IMG/VR virus record: IMGVR_UViG_3300030104_005028
Coordinates: 10,748-49,321 of that record
Length of the DNA stretch: 38,574 nt
Source of the DNA: a virus
Strand: one strand, 5' to 3'
In this document: one piece after another, positions 32,103 to 38,574 of the stretch
How positions within the stretch are numbered: the first letter of the stretch is position 1
Layout of the letters: every line of letters begins with the position of its first letter
Notes under the pieces: model-generated
What the model was told of the DNA's origin: nothing
The model's database searches: none
Seen by the model: only the letters and a program-made list of their open reading frames with translations
Program-made: the position numbers and the translations under genes

Positions 32103-34256
32103 ATGCCTCTAAATTTAGCATCTCCGGGACTCGTTGTAAGAGAAGTTGACCTTACGATTGGTAGAGTTGATACAGCAACTACAAAGGCCGCTGGTCTTGT
32201 TGCACCTTTTCAAAAAGGGCCTATCAATGAGCCAACTACAATTGAGAACGAACAAGACTTAATTGATAACTTCGGTGAACCACTTGACATCGACAAACAT
32301 TATGAGTACTGGTTAACTGCCTCTTCATATCTTTCATATGGAGGTATCTTAAGTGTTGTAAGATCAGACGATGATGATCTCAAAAATGCAACTGACGACG
32401 GATCACCTGAGATAAAAATATTAAGCACGGAGGATTATAACAATAAGGGTTATGATCTCAATGCACTCAGCAACACAGTCGTTGCTGCAAGAAACCCCGG
32501 ATCATGGGCAAATGATCTAAAAGTTGCCATCATTGATGGTAAAGCTGATCAGCAATTTACAGCTGGTATAAGCACACTCACAGTTGGAGTTGGTGTTACT
32601 CAAGCAGTTCCTTCAGGAACAGTTCTGCCCGGTGCAGGATCAACATCACTACTTGATGGATACTTTAAAGGTATCATCACGGAAGTAAATACAACAACTG
32701 TTGGTGTCAAATTCGTAGCACATGTATCTGCTGCTGGTATTGAAACATCTAAGGATTATCAACCAAACGGTGTTTATCAATTCACTGGTGGAGTTATTAG
32801 TTACGGAATGGCTGCTAATACTGGTGGTGGTTCAACTACAACTGCAACTACACCTATAGATTGGTTTGATCAACAGAAGATTAACCTAAGTAACTCAACT
32901 ATTAGTTGGAACAATGTTGCTGAAAGGCCTGGAACTTCTGCATTTGCTGGAGCAAGAAGTTCAAGATTTGACGAGGTTCATGTCGTTGTTATAGACGATA
33001 AAGGATCTGTCACAGGAAATGCAGGAACAATCCTTGAGAAGCACTTATCACTTTCAAAAGCGAAAGATGCTGAGTTCTCTGCTGGATCACCATCATACTG
33101 GAGAAAGTATCTGTACAACAATTCAGATAATATCTTTGGAATGGGTGGCCCTGCTGGTATCACAACTGCATCATTTGAATTTGGTGGGTTTACGAAAGAA
33201 ACCGACAATGGTTGGGATCAAGAAGCACAAGGTATAACATATGCTGGTGGTGGAGTACAAACTCTAACACTTCAAGGTGGTAAGAACTACAACGGTCAAA
33301 CTGGTATTCAAACTGCTGGTGCGATGAATGCAAGTGTAGGTGGCATCACTGCTGGTTACGACTTGTTTGAGGATAAGGATCAATTTGATATTGACTTCTT
33401 ACTCATGGGTTCTGCAAACTACCCACAGCATGAAGCACAAGCAATTGCAAATAAACTTATTTCAATCGCTGAGATAAGAAAAGATGTAGTAGCATTCATC
33501 TCACCAAACAGAGGATCATTCCTAAATGACTCTGCTGTTGGAACAGGATCAGTTAATTCTGCTGCTGACATCACAGATAATGTGGTTGGATTCTATGCTC
33601 CAATTACATCATCCACATATGCAGTATTCGATAGTGGATACAAGTATATGTTCGATAGATTCTCTGACACATTCAGATATGTACCATTAAATGGTGACAT
33701 TGCTGGAACATGTGCAAGAAATGATATCAACAATTTCCCTTGGTTCTCACCAGCAGGAACAGCAAGAGGTGCAATCCTCAATGCAGTTAAACTTGCGTAT
33801 ACACCAAACCAAGCACAGAGAGATGTTCTCTACGGAAATAGAATCAACCCTGTAATCTTCTCACCCGGAGCTGGCATAGTTCTATTCGGTGATAAGACTG
33901 GATTTGGAAAAGCATCTGCATTTGATCGTATCAACGTTCGCAGATTGTTCATCTTCATTGAAGAAGCAATCTCAGCAGCTGCTAAAGATCAACTCTTTGA
34001 GTTCAATGACGAAATCACAAGAACTAACTTTGTGAATATTGTTGAACCATTCCTTCGTGATGTTCAGTCCAAACGAGGTATCTTTGACTTCAGAGTTGTT
34101 TGTGATGAAACAAATAACACTGCTGCCATCATAGATAGTAATGAGTTTGTCGCAGACATCTTCATTAAACCTGCAAGGTCAATTAACTTTATTGGTCTTA
34201 CCTTCGTTGCCACAAGAACTGGCATCTCGTTCGATGAAGTTATTGGAACTGTTTAA
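32103..34256 (+). CDS. gp18: tail sheath protein gp18
   Basis: This is a 717-residue homologue of T4 gp18 (659 residues), the contractile sheath subunit around the tail tube. The N-terminus is typical (LASPGLVVREVDLT, then a GLVAPFQKGPINEPTTI segment and the FGEP block). The C-terminal half carries the conserved core (VAFISPNRGSF, DSGYKYMFDRFSD, RINPVIFSPGAG, FGDKTGFGKASAFDRINVRR, then LFIFIEEAI). The end, INFIGLTFVATRTGISFDEV, matches the T4 C-terminal handshake strand region. The variable middle (residues about 150-330) is Gly/Thr-rich. Base use is somewhat richer in C than in the module genes, as expected for a highly expressed gene. Confidence 0.96.
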   Translation: MPLNLASPGLVVREVDLTIGRVDTATTKAAGLVAPFQKGPINEPTTIENEQDLIDNFGEPLDIDKHYEYWLTASSYLSYGGILSVVRSDDDDLKNATDDGSPEIKILSTEDYNNKGYDLNALSNTVVAARNPGSWANDLKVAIIDGKADQQFTAGISTLTVGVGVTQAVPSGTVLPGAGSTSLLDGYFKGIITEVNTTTVGVKFVAHVSAAGIETSKDYQPNGVYQFTGGVISYGMAANTGGGSTTTATTPIDWFDQQKINLSNSTISWNNVAERPGTSAFAGARSSRFDEVHVVVIDDKGSVTGNAGTILEKHLSLSKAKDAEFSAGSPSYWRKYLYNNSDNIFGMGGPAGITTASFEFGGFTKETDNGWDQEAQGITYAGGGVQTLTLQGGKNYNGQTGIQTAGAMNASVGGITAGYDLFEDKDQFDIDFLLMGSANYPQHEAQAIANKLISIAEIRKDVVAFISPNRGSFLNDSAVGTGSVNSAADITDNVVGFYAPITSSTYAVFDSGYKYMFDRFSDTFRYVPLNGDIAGTCARNDINNFPWFSPAGTARGAILNAVKLAYTPNQAQRDVLYGNRINPVIFSPGAGIVLFGDKTGFGKASAFDRINVRRLFIFIEEAISAAAKDQLFEFNDEITRTNFVNIVEPFLRDVQSKRGIFDFRVVCDETNNTAAIIDSNEFVADIFIKPARSINFIGLTFVATRTGISFDEVIGTV

Positions 34257-34274
34257 TTAAAGGACTAAAGAAAA

Positions 34275-34862
34275 ATGGCAACCCAATTTAACAGACCACC
34301 ACTTAGAACGATCACCGACTTCAAGAGCAAGATGGCCGGTGGCGGTGCAAGACCGAATCTATTTGAGGTGGAACTCGTCTTCCCTGATCCAATCGCGATT
34401 GAGAATGACGTTAAAGAAAAATCAAGGTTCTTGGTTAAAGCTGCTCAGTTACCAGCATCTAACATCACACCCATTGAAGTTAACTTCAGGGGTAGGATTC
34501 TAAAGATTGCTGGTGATAGAACCTTCGATACATGGACAGTCACCGTAATTAATGACGTTGACTTCTCTATCCGTTCCGCAGTAGAAAAATGGATGAACTT
34601 TATAAACAAAATGGAAGATGCAACTGGAGCGCAAGATCCAGCAGCGTATCAACCTGATGCTTATGTTCATCAATTAGACCGTGACGGATCCACACTTAGA
34701 ACCTATAAGTTCCATGATGTGTTCCCAACAAATATCAGTGCAGTTGACCTCAGTTATGAAACTGTGGACAGTGTAGAAGAGTTTACCGTTGAATTCCAAG
34801 TTCAGTGGTGGGAAGCACTCAAGGGCATCGGAGCTAACGCTGGCGGTGAGGCAATCAATTAA
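34275..34862 (+). CDS. gp19: tail tube protein gp19
   Basis: This 195-residue homologue of T4 gp19 (163 residues) forms the inner tail tube through which DNA passes. The T4 blocks are easy to follow: ARPNLFEVEL, FLVKAAQLPASNITPIEV, KIAGDRTFDTWTVTVIND and the closing VFPTNISAVDLSY with EEFTVEFQVQWWE. It lies 18 bases after gp18 with AGGACTAAAG in between, and no promoter box of its own is visible, so it is co-transcribed with gp18. Confidence 0.96.
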   Translation: MATQFNRPPLRTITDFKSKMAGGGARPNLFEVELVFPDPIAIENDVKEKSRFLVKAAQLPASNITPIEVNFRGRILKIAGDRTFDTWTVTVINDVDFSIRSAVEKWMNFINKMEDATGAQDPAAYQPDAYVHQLDRDGSTLRTYKFHDVFPTNISAVDLSYETVDSVEEFTVEFQVQWWEALKGIGANAGGEAIN

Positions 34863-34877
34863 ACTATTGATTTTTTT

Positions 34878-34885
34878 GATAAATA
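34878..34885 (+). promoter_or_regulatory. probable late promoter box before gp20
   Basis: GATAAATA, one base from TATAAATA, lies in the 53-base gap between gp19 and gp20, 30 bases upstream of the gp20 ATG. A TATAAT at 34889-34894 in the same gap could instead serve as an ordinary host-type -10 element, but no matching -35 is clear. Confidence 0.45.
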
Positions 34886-34915
34886 GTGTATAATAGAATA
34901 TAAAGACGTTATACA

Positions 34916-36595
34916 ATGCCTAAACTTTTTGGTTTCTCCATTGACGACTCAGATAAGAAAGCTGACTCAGTAGTTGCACCCGTTCCTCAAAATAATGAGG
35001 ACGGGGTTGACTATTTTATACAGTCTGGTTTCTATGGACAGTATGTTGATATAGAAGGAGTATATAAAACAGAATATGATCTTATTAAAAGATATCGTGA
35101 GATGGCACTACATCCTGAAGCGGATAATGCTATTGAAGATGTCGTTAATGAGGCTATTGTAAGTGATCTATACGATTCACCGATTGAAATAGAATTGTCA
35201 AATGTAAATGCAAGTGACGGTTTAAAAGATAAAATTCGTAATGAGTTTAGGCACCTTAAAGAAATTATGGACTTCGATAAGAAGTCTCACGAAATTTTTA
35301 GGAATTGGTATATTGACGGAAGATTGTTCTACATGAAGGTCATCGATGTAAAAAGACCTCAAGATGGAATACAAGAACTGAGATATATTGATCCGATGAA
35401 GATGAAATATGTCAGACAAGAAAAGAAGAAGAAAAATCAGAGAGGAAATGGTTTAATTGATGTTAATAATCTTAGAGATATAACCAAAGAAGCATATCCA
35501 GAAGTTGAAGAGTATTACATCTATACTCCAAAACCAAATTATCCTATGGGTGTATATTCCCCACAGGCAACTGGTAAGTCAAAGTCAATTAAAATTGCAA
35601 AGGATTCAATCACATATGTAACATCTGGATTGTTTGATCGCAATAAAGGAACTTGTTTATCATATCTTCATAAGGCTATCAAGGCACTTAATCAACTTAG
35701 AATGATTGAGGATTCTCTTGTTATCTACAGATTATCAAGAGCACCAGAAAGAAGAATATTCTATATTGATGTTGGTAATCTACCAAAAGTAAAAGCAGAA
35801 CAATACCTAAAAGAGGTAATGTCTCGCTATAGAAATAAACTAACTTACAATGCACAAACTGGTGAAGTTCGTGATGATCGTAAGTTTATGTCAATGATGG
35901 AAGATTTCTGGTTACCTAGAAGAGAGGGTGGTCGTGGAACTGAAATCTCAACACTTCCCGGTGGCCAAAATCTAGGCGAACTATCTGATATAGAATATTT
36001 CCAGAAAAAATTATATCGTGCATTAGGAGTTCCAGAATCAAGAATCGCATCTGAAGGTGGATTCAATTTAGGAAGATCTTCTGAGATATTAAGAGATGAA
36101 CTTAAGTTCTCTAAATTTGTAGGAAGACTACGTAAGAGATTTGGTAACATGTTCAATGACATGTTAAGAACACAATTAATTCTTAAAAATATCATCACTC
36201 CAGAAGATTGGGATACATTAAGTGATCATATTCAGTATGATTTCTTATATGATAATCAGTTTGCAGAACTTAAAGAATCTGAAATGATGAATGAGAGATT
36301 AGGTCTTGCAGCAACTGTAGAACCATATCTTGGTAAGTACTATTCAACTGAATATCTTCGTAAGAAAGTTCTTCGTCAAACTGATGTTGAGATTGAAGAA
36401 ATTGATGCACAAATTCAACAAGAAATTAAGGATGGTATTCTTCCAGATCCAAACTCAGTAGATCCAATTACAGGTGAGCCACTTGAAGGTGGTGGTGGAG
36501 ATTTAGGTGATATTCCTGTTGAAGATGATTTAGAATCACAAGGTGCAGTAACTGATGCTCAATTTGGAAATGATACCAAAAAGGCAGAGATATAA
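34916..36595 (+). CDS. gp20: portal vertex protein gp20
   Basis: At 559 residues (T4 gp20 is 524), this forms the dodecameric portal at one head vertex. It is the docking site of the gp17 motor and later the neck. Diagnostic blocks include ADNAIEDVVNEAI, LSYLHKAIKALNQLRMIEDS followed by LVIYRLSRAPERRIFYIDVG (from about residue 247), MMEDFWLPRREGGRGTEIST, LPGGQNLGELSDIEYF and ALGVPESRI, the standard marker region used for T4-like phages. The C-terminal 50 residues are acidic and Gly-rich. The last codons overlap a late promoter box for the next unit. Confidence 0.97.
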   Translation: MPKLFGFSIDDSDKKADSVVAPVPQNNEDGVDYFIQSGFYGQYVDIEGVYKTEYDLIKRYREMALHPEADNAIEDVVNEAIVSDLYDSPIEIELSNVNASDGLKDKIRNEFRHLKEIMDFDKKSHEIFRNWYIDGRLFYMKVIDVKRPQDGIQELRYIDPMKMKYVRQEKKKKNQRGNGLIDVNNLRDITKEAYPEVEEYYIYTPKPNYPMGVYSPQATGKSKSIKIAKDSITYVTSGLFDRNKGTCLSYLHKAIKALNQLRMIEDSLVIYRLSRAPERRIFYIDVGNLPKVKAEQYLKEVMSRYRNKLTYNAQTGEVRDDRKFMSMMEDFWLPRREGGRGTEISTLPGGQNLGELSDIEYFQKKLYRALGVPESRIASEGGFNLGRSSEILRDELKFSKFVGRLRKRFGNMFNDMLRTQLILKNIITPEDWDTLSDHIQYDFLYDNQFAELKESEMMNERLGLAATVEPYLGKYYSTEYLRKKVLRQTDVEIEEIDAQIQQEIKDGILPDPNSVDPITGEPLEGGGGDLGDIPVEDDLESQGAVTDAQFGNDTKKAEI

Positions 36596-36598
36596 ATA
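36591..36598 (+). promoter_or_regulatory. T4-type late promoter box before the prohead genes
   Basis: An exact TATAAATA overlaps the TAA stop codon of gp20 (36593-36595), 22 bases upstream of the gp67-like ATG at 36621. It may drive the gp67-like, 92-residue and gp21 genes. Confidence 0.7.
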
Positions 36599-36620
36599 AA
36601 ATATATACCTATCATAAAAT

Positions 36621-36812
36621 ATGGACGACATTATTGATGCGATTGCGACTGATGCATCTCCTGCGGAGATTGCTGATAGTCTAAAAGATGCAATATATCA
36701 AAAGGCTGCAGAGAAAGTAGAGGGTCTTAGACCAACTGCTTCTGCATCTATGTTTGATAATGAAATTGAGGATGAAATTGAGGTAGATACTGAACCACAA
36801 GAGGAAGAATAA
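36621..36812 (+). CDS. gp67: prohead core protein, gp67-like
   Basis: This 63-residue, very acidic protein starts MDDIIDAIATDASPAEIADS, has a helical middle (LKDAIYQKAAEKVEGLRP) and an Asp/Glu-rich tail (DEIEVDTEPQEEE). T4 gp67 (80 residues) has the same plan: MEGLIEAIKSND start, a helix and an acidic tail. It also sits directly after gp20. gp67 is a core component that shapes the prohead and is cleaved by gp21. The call rests on position and layout as much as on sequence. The stop shares one base with the next start. Confidence 0.75.
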   Translation: MDDIIDAIATDASPAEIADSLKDAIYQKAAEKVEGLRPTASASMFDNEIEDEIEVDTEPQEEE

Positions 36813-37090
36813 TGTCTAGGTTATTAATTAAAGGAACACAGATTACTGTACCAAATACAGTTGGTGCTGCTACTAGTTTTAGCAACGCAACTTGCGTTCG
36901 TTTAGTAAACAGTAGCAGCAGCACTGGTAGAACTATTACTGTTGCTGAAAATAACAGTGGTTCTGCTACTATAGGAACCTTTTCATTATTAGCAGGTCAA
37001 ACCGAAATCTTAGAAAAGAATCCAACAGATGTTGTTTTTGTTGGTTCTGGAACTGATATAAAAGGTGCAAAAGTAGGATTTACAAATTAG
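36812..37090 (+). CDS. small beta-rich protein in the gp68 position, unknown
   Basis: This 92-residue protein starts MSRLLIKGTQITVPNTVGAA, followed by CVRLVNSSSSTGRTITVAEN and later strands FSLLAGQTEILEKNPTD and VVFVGSG. It lies between the gp67-like gene and gp21, where T4 has gene 68, but it is predicted all-beta, whereas T4 gp68 is a charged helical core protein, so I do not call it gp68. It shares a base with the upstream stop, and gp21 starts four bases after its stop. Prohead association, for example as a capsid-surface or core accessory protein, is inferred from position only. Confidence 0.65.
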   Translation: MSRLLIKGTQITVPNTVGAATSFSNATCVRLVNSSSSTGRTITVAENNSGSATIGTFSLLAGQTEILEKNPTDVVFVGSGTDIKGAKVGFTN

Positions 37091-37094
37091 GACT

Positions 37095-37748
37095 ATGAAA
37101 CTAATCACAGAAGAAGTCTCTAAAGTTAAATTTATAACTGAGGGAAAAGGTGCTAAAAAGAAGATGTACATTGAAGGTGTCTTCTTGCAAGGCGACCTAA
37201 AAAATCGTAATGGCAGAATGTATCCTATTAATACTCTTTCAAAAGAGGTTGGTAGATACAATGAGGCATTTGTTCAGAAAGGTAGAGCACTTGGTGAACT
37301 TGGACATCCCGAAGGCCCAACTGTAAACCTAGATCGAGTATCTCATAAAATTACATCACTTCGTCGAGAAGGTAATAACTTTATTGGTAAGGCACAACTC
37401 TTAGAAACACCAATGGGTAAGATTGCAAAATCTCTCATATCTGAAGGTGTTACCCTCGGAGTCTCGTCTCGTGGAGTTGGTTCTTTAAAAGAAGATCATG
37501 CATCTGGATGTAAAGTCGTAGGTGAAGATTTTATGTTAGCAACTGCTGCTGACATTGTTGCTGATCCATCAGCACCTGATGCATTTGTTTCTGGAATTAT
37601 GGAAGGAAAGGAATGGATTTGGGATGGAGGAATTCTCCGTGAACAACTTGCAGAAAGAACTCAAAAGAGAATTAATACACTCGTTGATCAAAAAAGCCTT
37701 GAAGAGCATAAATTAAGTCTTTTCAATGATTTTTTATCAAATCTTTAA
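37095..37748 (+). CDS. gp21: prohead protease gp21
   Basis: This 217-residue serine protease of the T4 prohead protease family processes the scaffold, core and capsid proteins during head maturation. The core fold blocks are present: YIEGVFLQGDLKNRNGRMYP, the LGELGHPEG block with candidate catalytic His71, and LGVSSRGVGS with candidate catalytic Ser124/Ser125. The AADIVADPSAPDAFVSG block near residue 151 closes the domain. The length matches T4 gp21 (212 residues). Its substrates are probably the gp22 and gp67-like proteins encoded nearby and the capsid protein expected beyond the right edge. Confidence 0.95.
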   Translation: MKLITEEVSKVKFITEGKGAKKKMYIEGVFLQGDLKNRNGRMYPINTLSKEVGRYNEAFVQKGRALGELGHPEGPTVNLDRVSHKITSLRREGNNFIGKAQLLETPMGKIAKSLISEGVTLGVSSRGVGSLKEDHASGCKVVGEDFMLATAADIVADPSAPDAFVSGIMEGKEWIWDGGILREQLAERTQKRINTLVDQKSLEEHKLSLFNDFLSNL

Positions 37749-37752
37749 GTTC

Positions 37753-37760
37753 TATAAATA
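37753..37760 (+). promoter_or_regulatory. T4-type late promoter box before gp22
   Basis: An exact TATAAATA lies in the 38-base gap between gp21 and gp22, 26 bases upstream of the ATG at 37787. Scaffold and, probably, the capsid gene beyond the edge would be driven from here, as in T4. Confidence 0.7.
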
Positions 37761-37786
37761 AATATAGATTTATTAAGATCTAATAC

Positions 37787-38574
37787 ATGTCCGTTGGTAC
37801 AAATTTACAAGAAATGGAAAACGTAGTAACCAAAGGGGCAAAACCAGCTGATCCACAGCAAAAGGGATTGTCCATTTCAACACCGGGTCAAGGGTCTGTT
37901 GAAGATTTAGGAGGGCCTACTCCTGAAAATTCACGTCCTGATGATGACTCGAATAAGTTGAAAACACCCGGCACAACCTTAAAACAGGTAAAGGATATTG
38001 TGACTAAAGGTGCTAAGCCTGCAGATCCAATGCCAACGGGTATGAAAGAAGAGGAGAATGTCGAAGGCGATGTAGTCGCTGAAGATCCTGAAGTCTCCGC
38101 AGACGAAGTAGTTTCTGAAGAGGAAACTGCAGAAGTCGAAGAAACTCAAGAAGTTGTTGCTGAAGAAGAAACAACTGAAGAGGAAGTCGTTGAAGAAGAA
38201 AAACTTGACATCGAAGCAGATGTAAAAGCACTCTTTGAAGGCGAAGAACTTTCTGAAGAGTTTCAATCAAAGGCAAGAACAATCTTTGAAGCAGCAATTA
38301 ATTCAAAACTTGCTGAAGTCAAAGAGGCGGTAAAAACTGAATACGAAGAGCAACTTGTAGAAGAAGTTGCCACTATCAAGTCTGAGTTACAAGAAAGAGT
38401 TGACGCATACCTTGAGTATGTTGCTGACGAATGGTTGCAAGAAAATCAAATTGCAGTCGAATCTGGACTTAAGACTGAGATGACAGAATCATTCCTTGAA
38501 GGAATGAAGAATCTTTTTGAAGAACATTATGTATCCGTACCTGAAGAAAAATATGATGTCATCGAGAGCATGGT
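37787..38574 (+). CDS. gp22: prohead scaffold protein gp22 (3' end outside window)
   Basis: The frame starts at ATG 37787, just after a late promoter box, and is open to the right edge for 262 residues. The window ends inside codon 263. Residues 1-85 form a Pro/Gly-rich N-terminal extension with a duplicated VTKGAKPADP (residues 14-23 and 72-81), absent from T4 gp22. Residues 86-140 are extremely acidic. Residues 140-262 are the gp22 core: LFEGEELSEEFQSKARTIFE, a long coiled coil, then ADEWLQENQIAVESGLKTEM and FLEGMKNLFEEHYVSVPEEK, matching the T4 blocks KEWLAENKLAVDRGIKAELF and GLKGLFVEHNVVVPEE. It forms the internal head scaffold, degraded by gp21. Confidence 0.95.
   Translation, partial: MSVGTNLQEMENVVTKGAKPADPQQKGLSISTPGQGSVEDLGGPTPENSRPDDDSNKLKTPGTTLKQVKDIVTKGAKPADPMPTGMKEEENVEGDVVAEDPEVSADEVVSEEETAEVEETQEVVAEEETTEEEVVEEEKLDIEADVKALFEGEELSEEFQSKARTIFEAAINSKLAEVKEAVKTEYEEQLVEEVATIKSELQERVDAYLEYVADEWLQENQIAVESGLKTEMTESFLEGMKNLFEEHYVSVPEEKYDVIESM

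Noticed and set aside
34863-34887. Inverted repeat ACTATT ... AATAGT with a T-run in the loop after gp19, as a terminator
   Set aside because: The stem is only 6 bp and AT-rich, with the T-run in the loop and not after the stem, and it overlaps the promoter box for gp20.
34889-34894. TATAAT as a host-type promoter for gp20
   Set aside because: No convincing -35 element at the right distance; the adjacent GATAAATA late box fits the pattern of the window better.
37979-38297. Minus-strand open frames opposite gp22
   Set aside because: They are shadows of the very acidic gp22 coding sequence (GAA/GAG repeats read as Phe/Leu/Ser on the other strand). All other minus-strand frames in the window likewise lie opposite clear + strand genes.
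1-38574. tRNA genes, CRISPR arrays, insertion sequences or inteins
   Set aside because: Intergenic gaps are too short for tRNAs except after gp17, which holds a small gene. No regularly spaced direct repeats, transposase or intein motifs were found.

Overview
The window is part of the late structural and DNA-packaging region of a tailed phage of the T4 superfamily (contractile-tailed myovirus). All genes I can support are on the + strand. T4-type proteins appear in the canonical late order: gp8, gp13, gp14, gp15, gp16, gp17, gp18, gp19, gp20, gp67-like, gp21, gp22. The DNA is AT-rich (about one third GC by eye). The giant module-built tail proteins, small filler genes and TATAAATA late promoters resemble marine T4-like phages such as cyanophages of Prochlorococcus/Synechococcus and their relatives. 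The window contains no photosynthesis gene or tRNA that would fix the host, so the host is inferred only loosely.

Layout. 1-11496 holds the C-terminal 3.8 thousand residues of a giant virion protein that continues off the left edge. It lies where T4 has baseplate-wedge gp7 and carries a YHYH domain, many small beta modules and a C-terminal cupredoxin-like domain. 11535-13088 is wedge protein gp8. 13092-20462 is a 2456-residue DUF4815-type tail protein in the gp9/gp10 position. 20459-23429 is a cluster of small proteins plus a fibre-like protein. 23429-27403 encodes neck proteins gp13 and gp14, tail terminator gp15 and small terminase gp16. 27403-29619 is a basic mosaic protein with a DUF192 domain. 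29627-31273 is large terminase gp17. 31329-32021 is a pocket of three small genes (coiled coil, Nfu/NifU-like Fe-S scaffold, zinc-ribbon-like). 32103-36595 encodes sheath gp18, tube gp19 and portal gp20. 36621 to the right edge is the prohead set: gp67-like, a small unknown, protease gp21 and scaffold gp22 (cut by the edge).

Expression. Exact TATAAATA boxes (the T4 late promoter core) occur in four intergenic gaps, at 11507, 20670, 36591 and 37753. Near-matches sit in front of gp18 and gp20, with a weaker one before the 58-residue gene. Genes inside each unit are packed with 1-4 base stop/start overlaps, so the region reads as about seven late transcription units. No gene-free stretch exceeds 300 bases.

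Most interesting. (1) Unrelated structural proteins (the giant protein, gp8, the DUF4815 protein, gp14, gp15) share the same small beta modules, as though a common module library had been inserted into several virion genes. (2) By eye the window strongly avoids CCWGG and GGWCC: Pro-Gly and Gly-Pro pairs are written almost only as CCSGG and GGSCC despite the AT-rich codon usage. (3) A cupredoxin domain with a complete type 1 copper-like ligand set ends the giant tail protein. (4) A mosaic Lys-rich DUF192 protein lies between the two terminase genes. (5) An Nfu-type Fe-S gene is embedded in the structural cassette.
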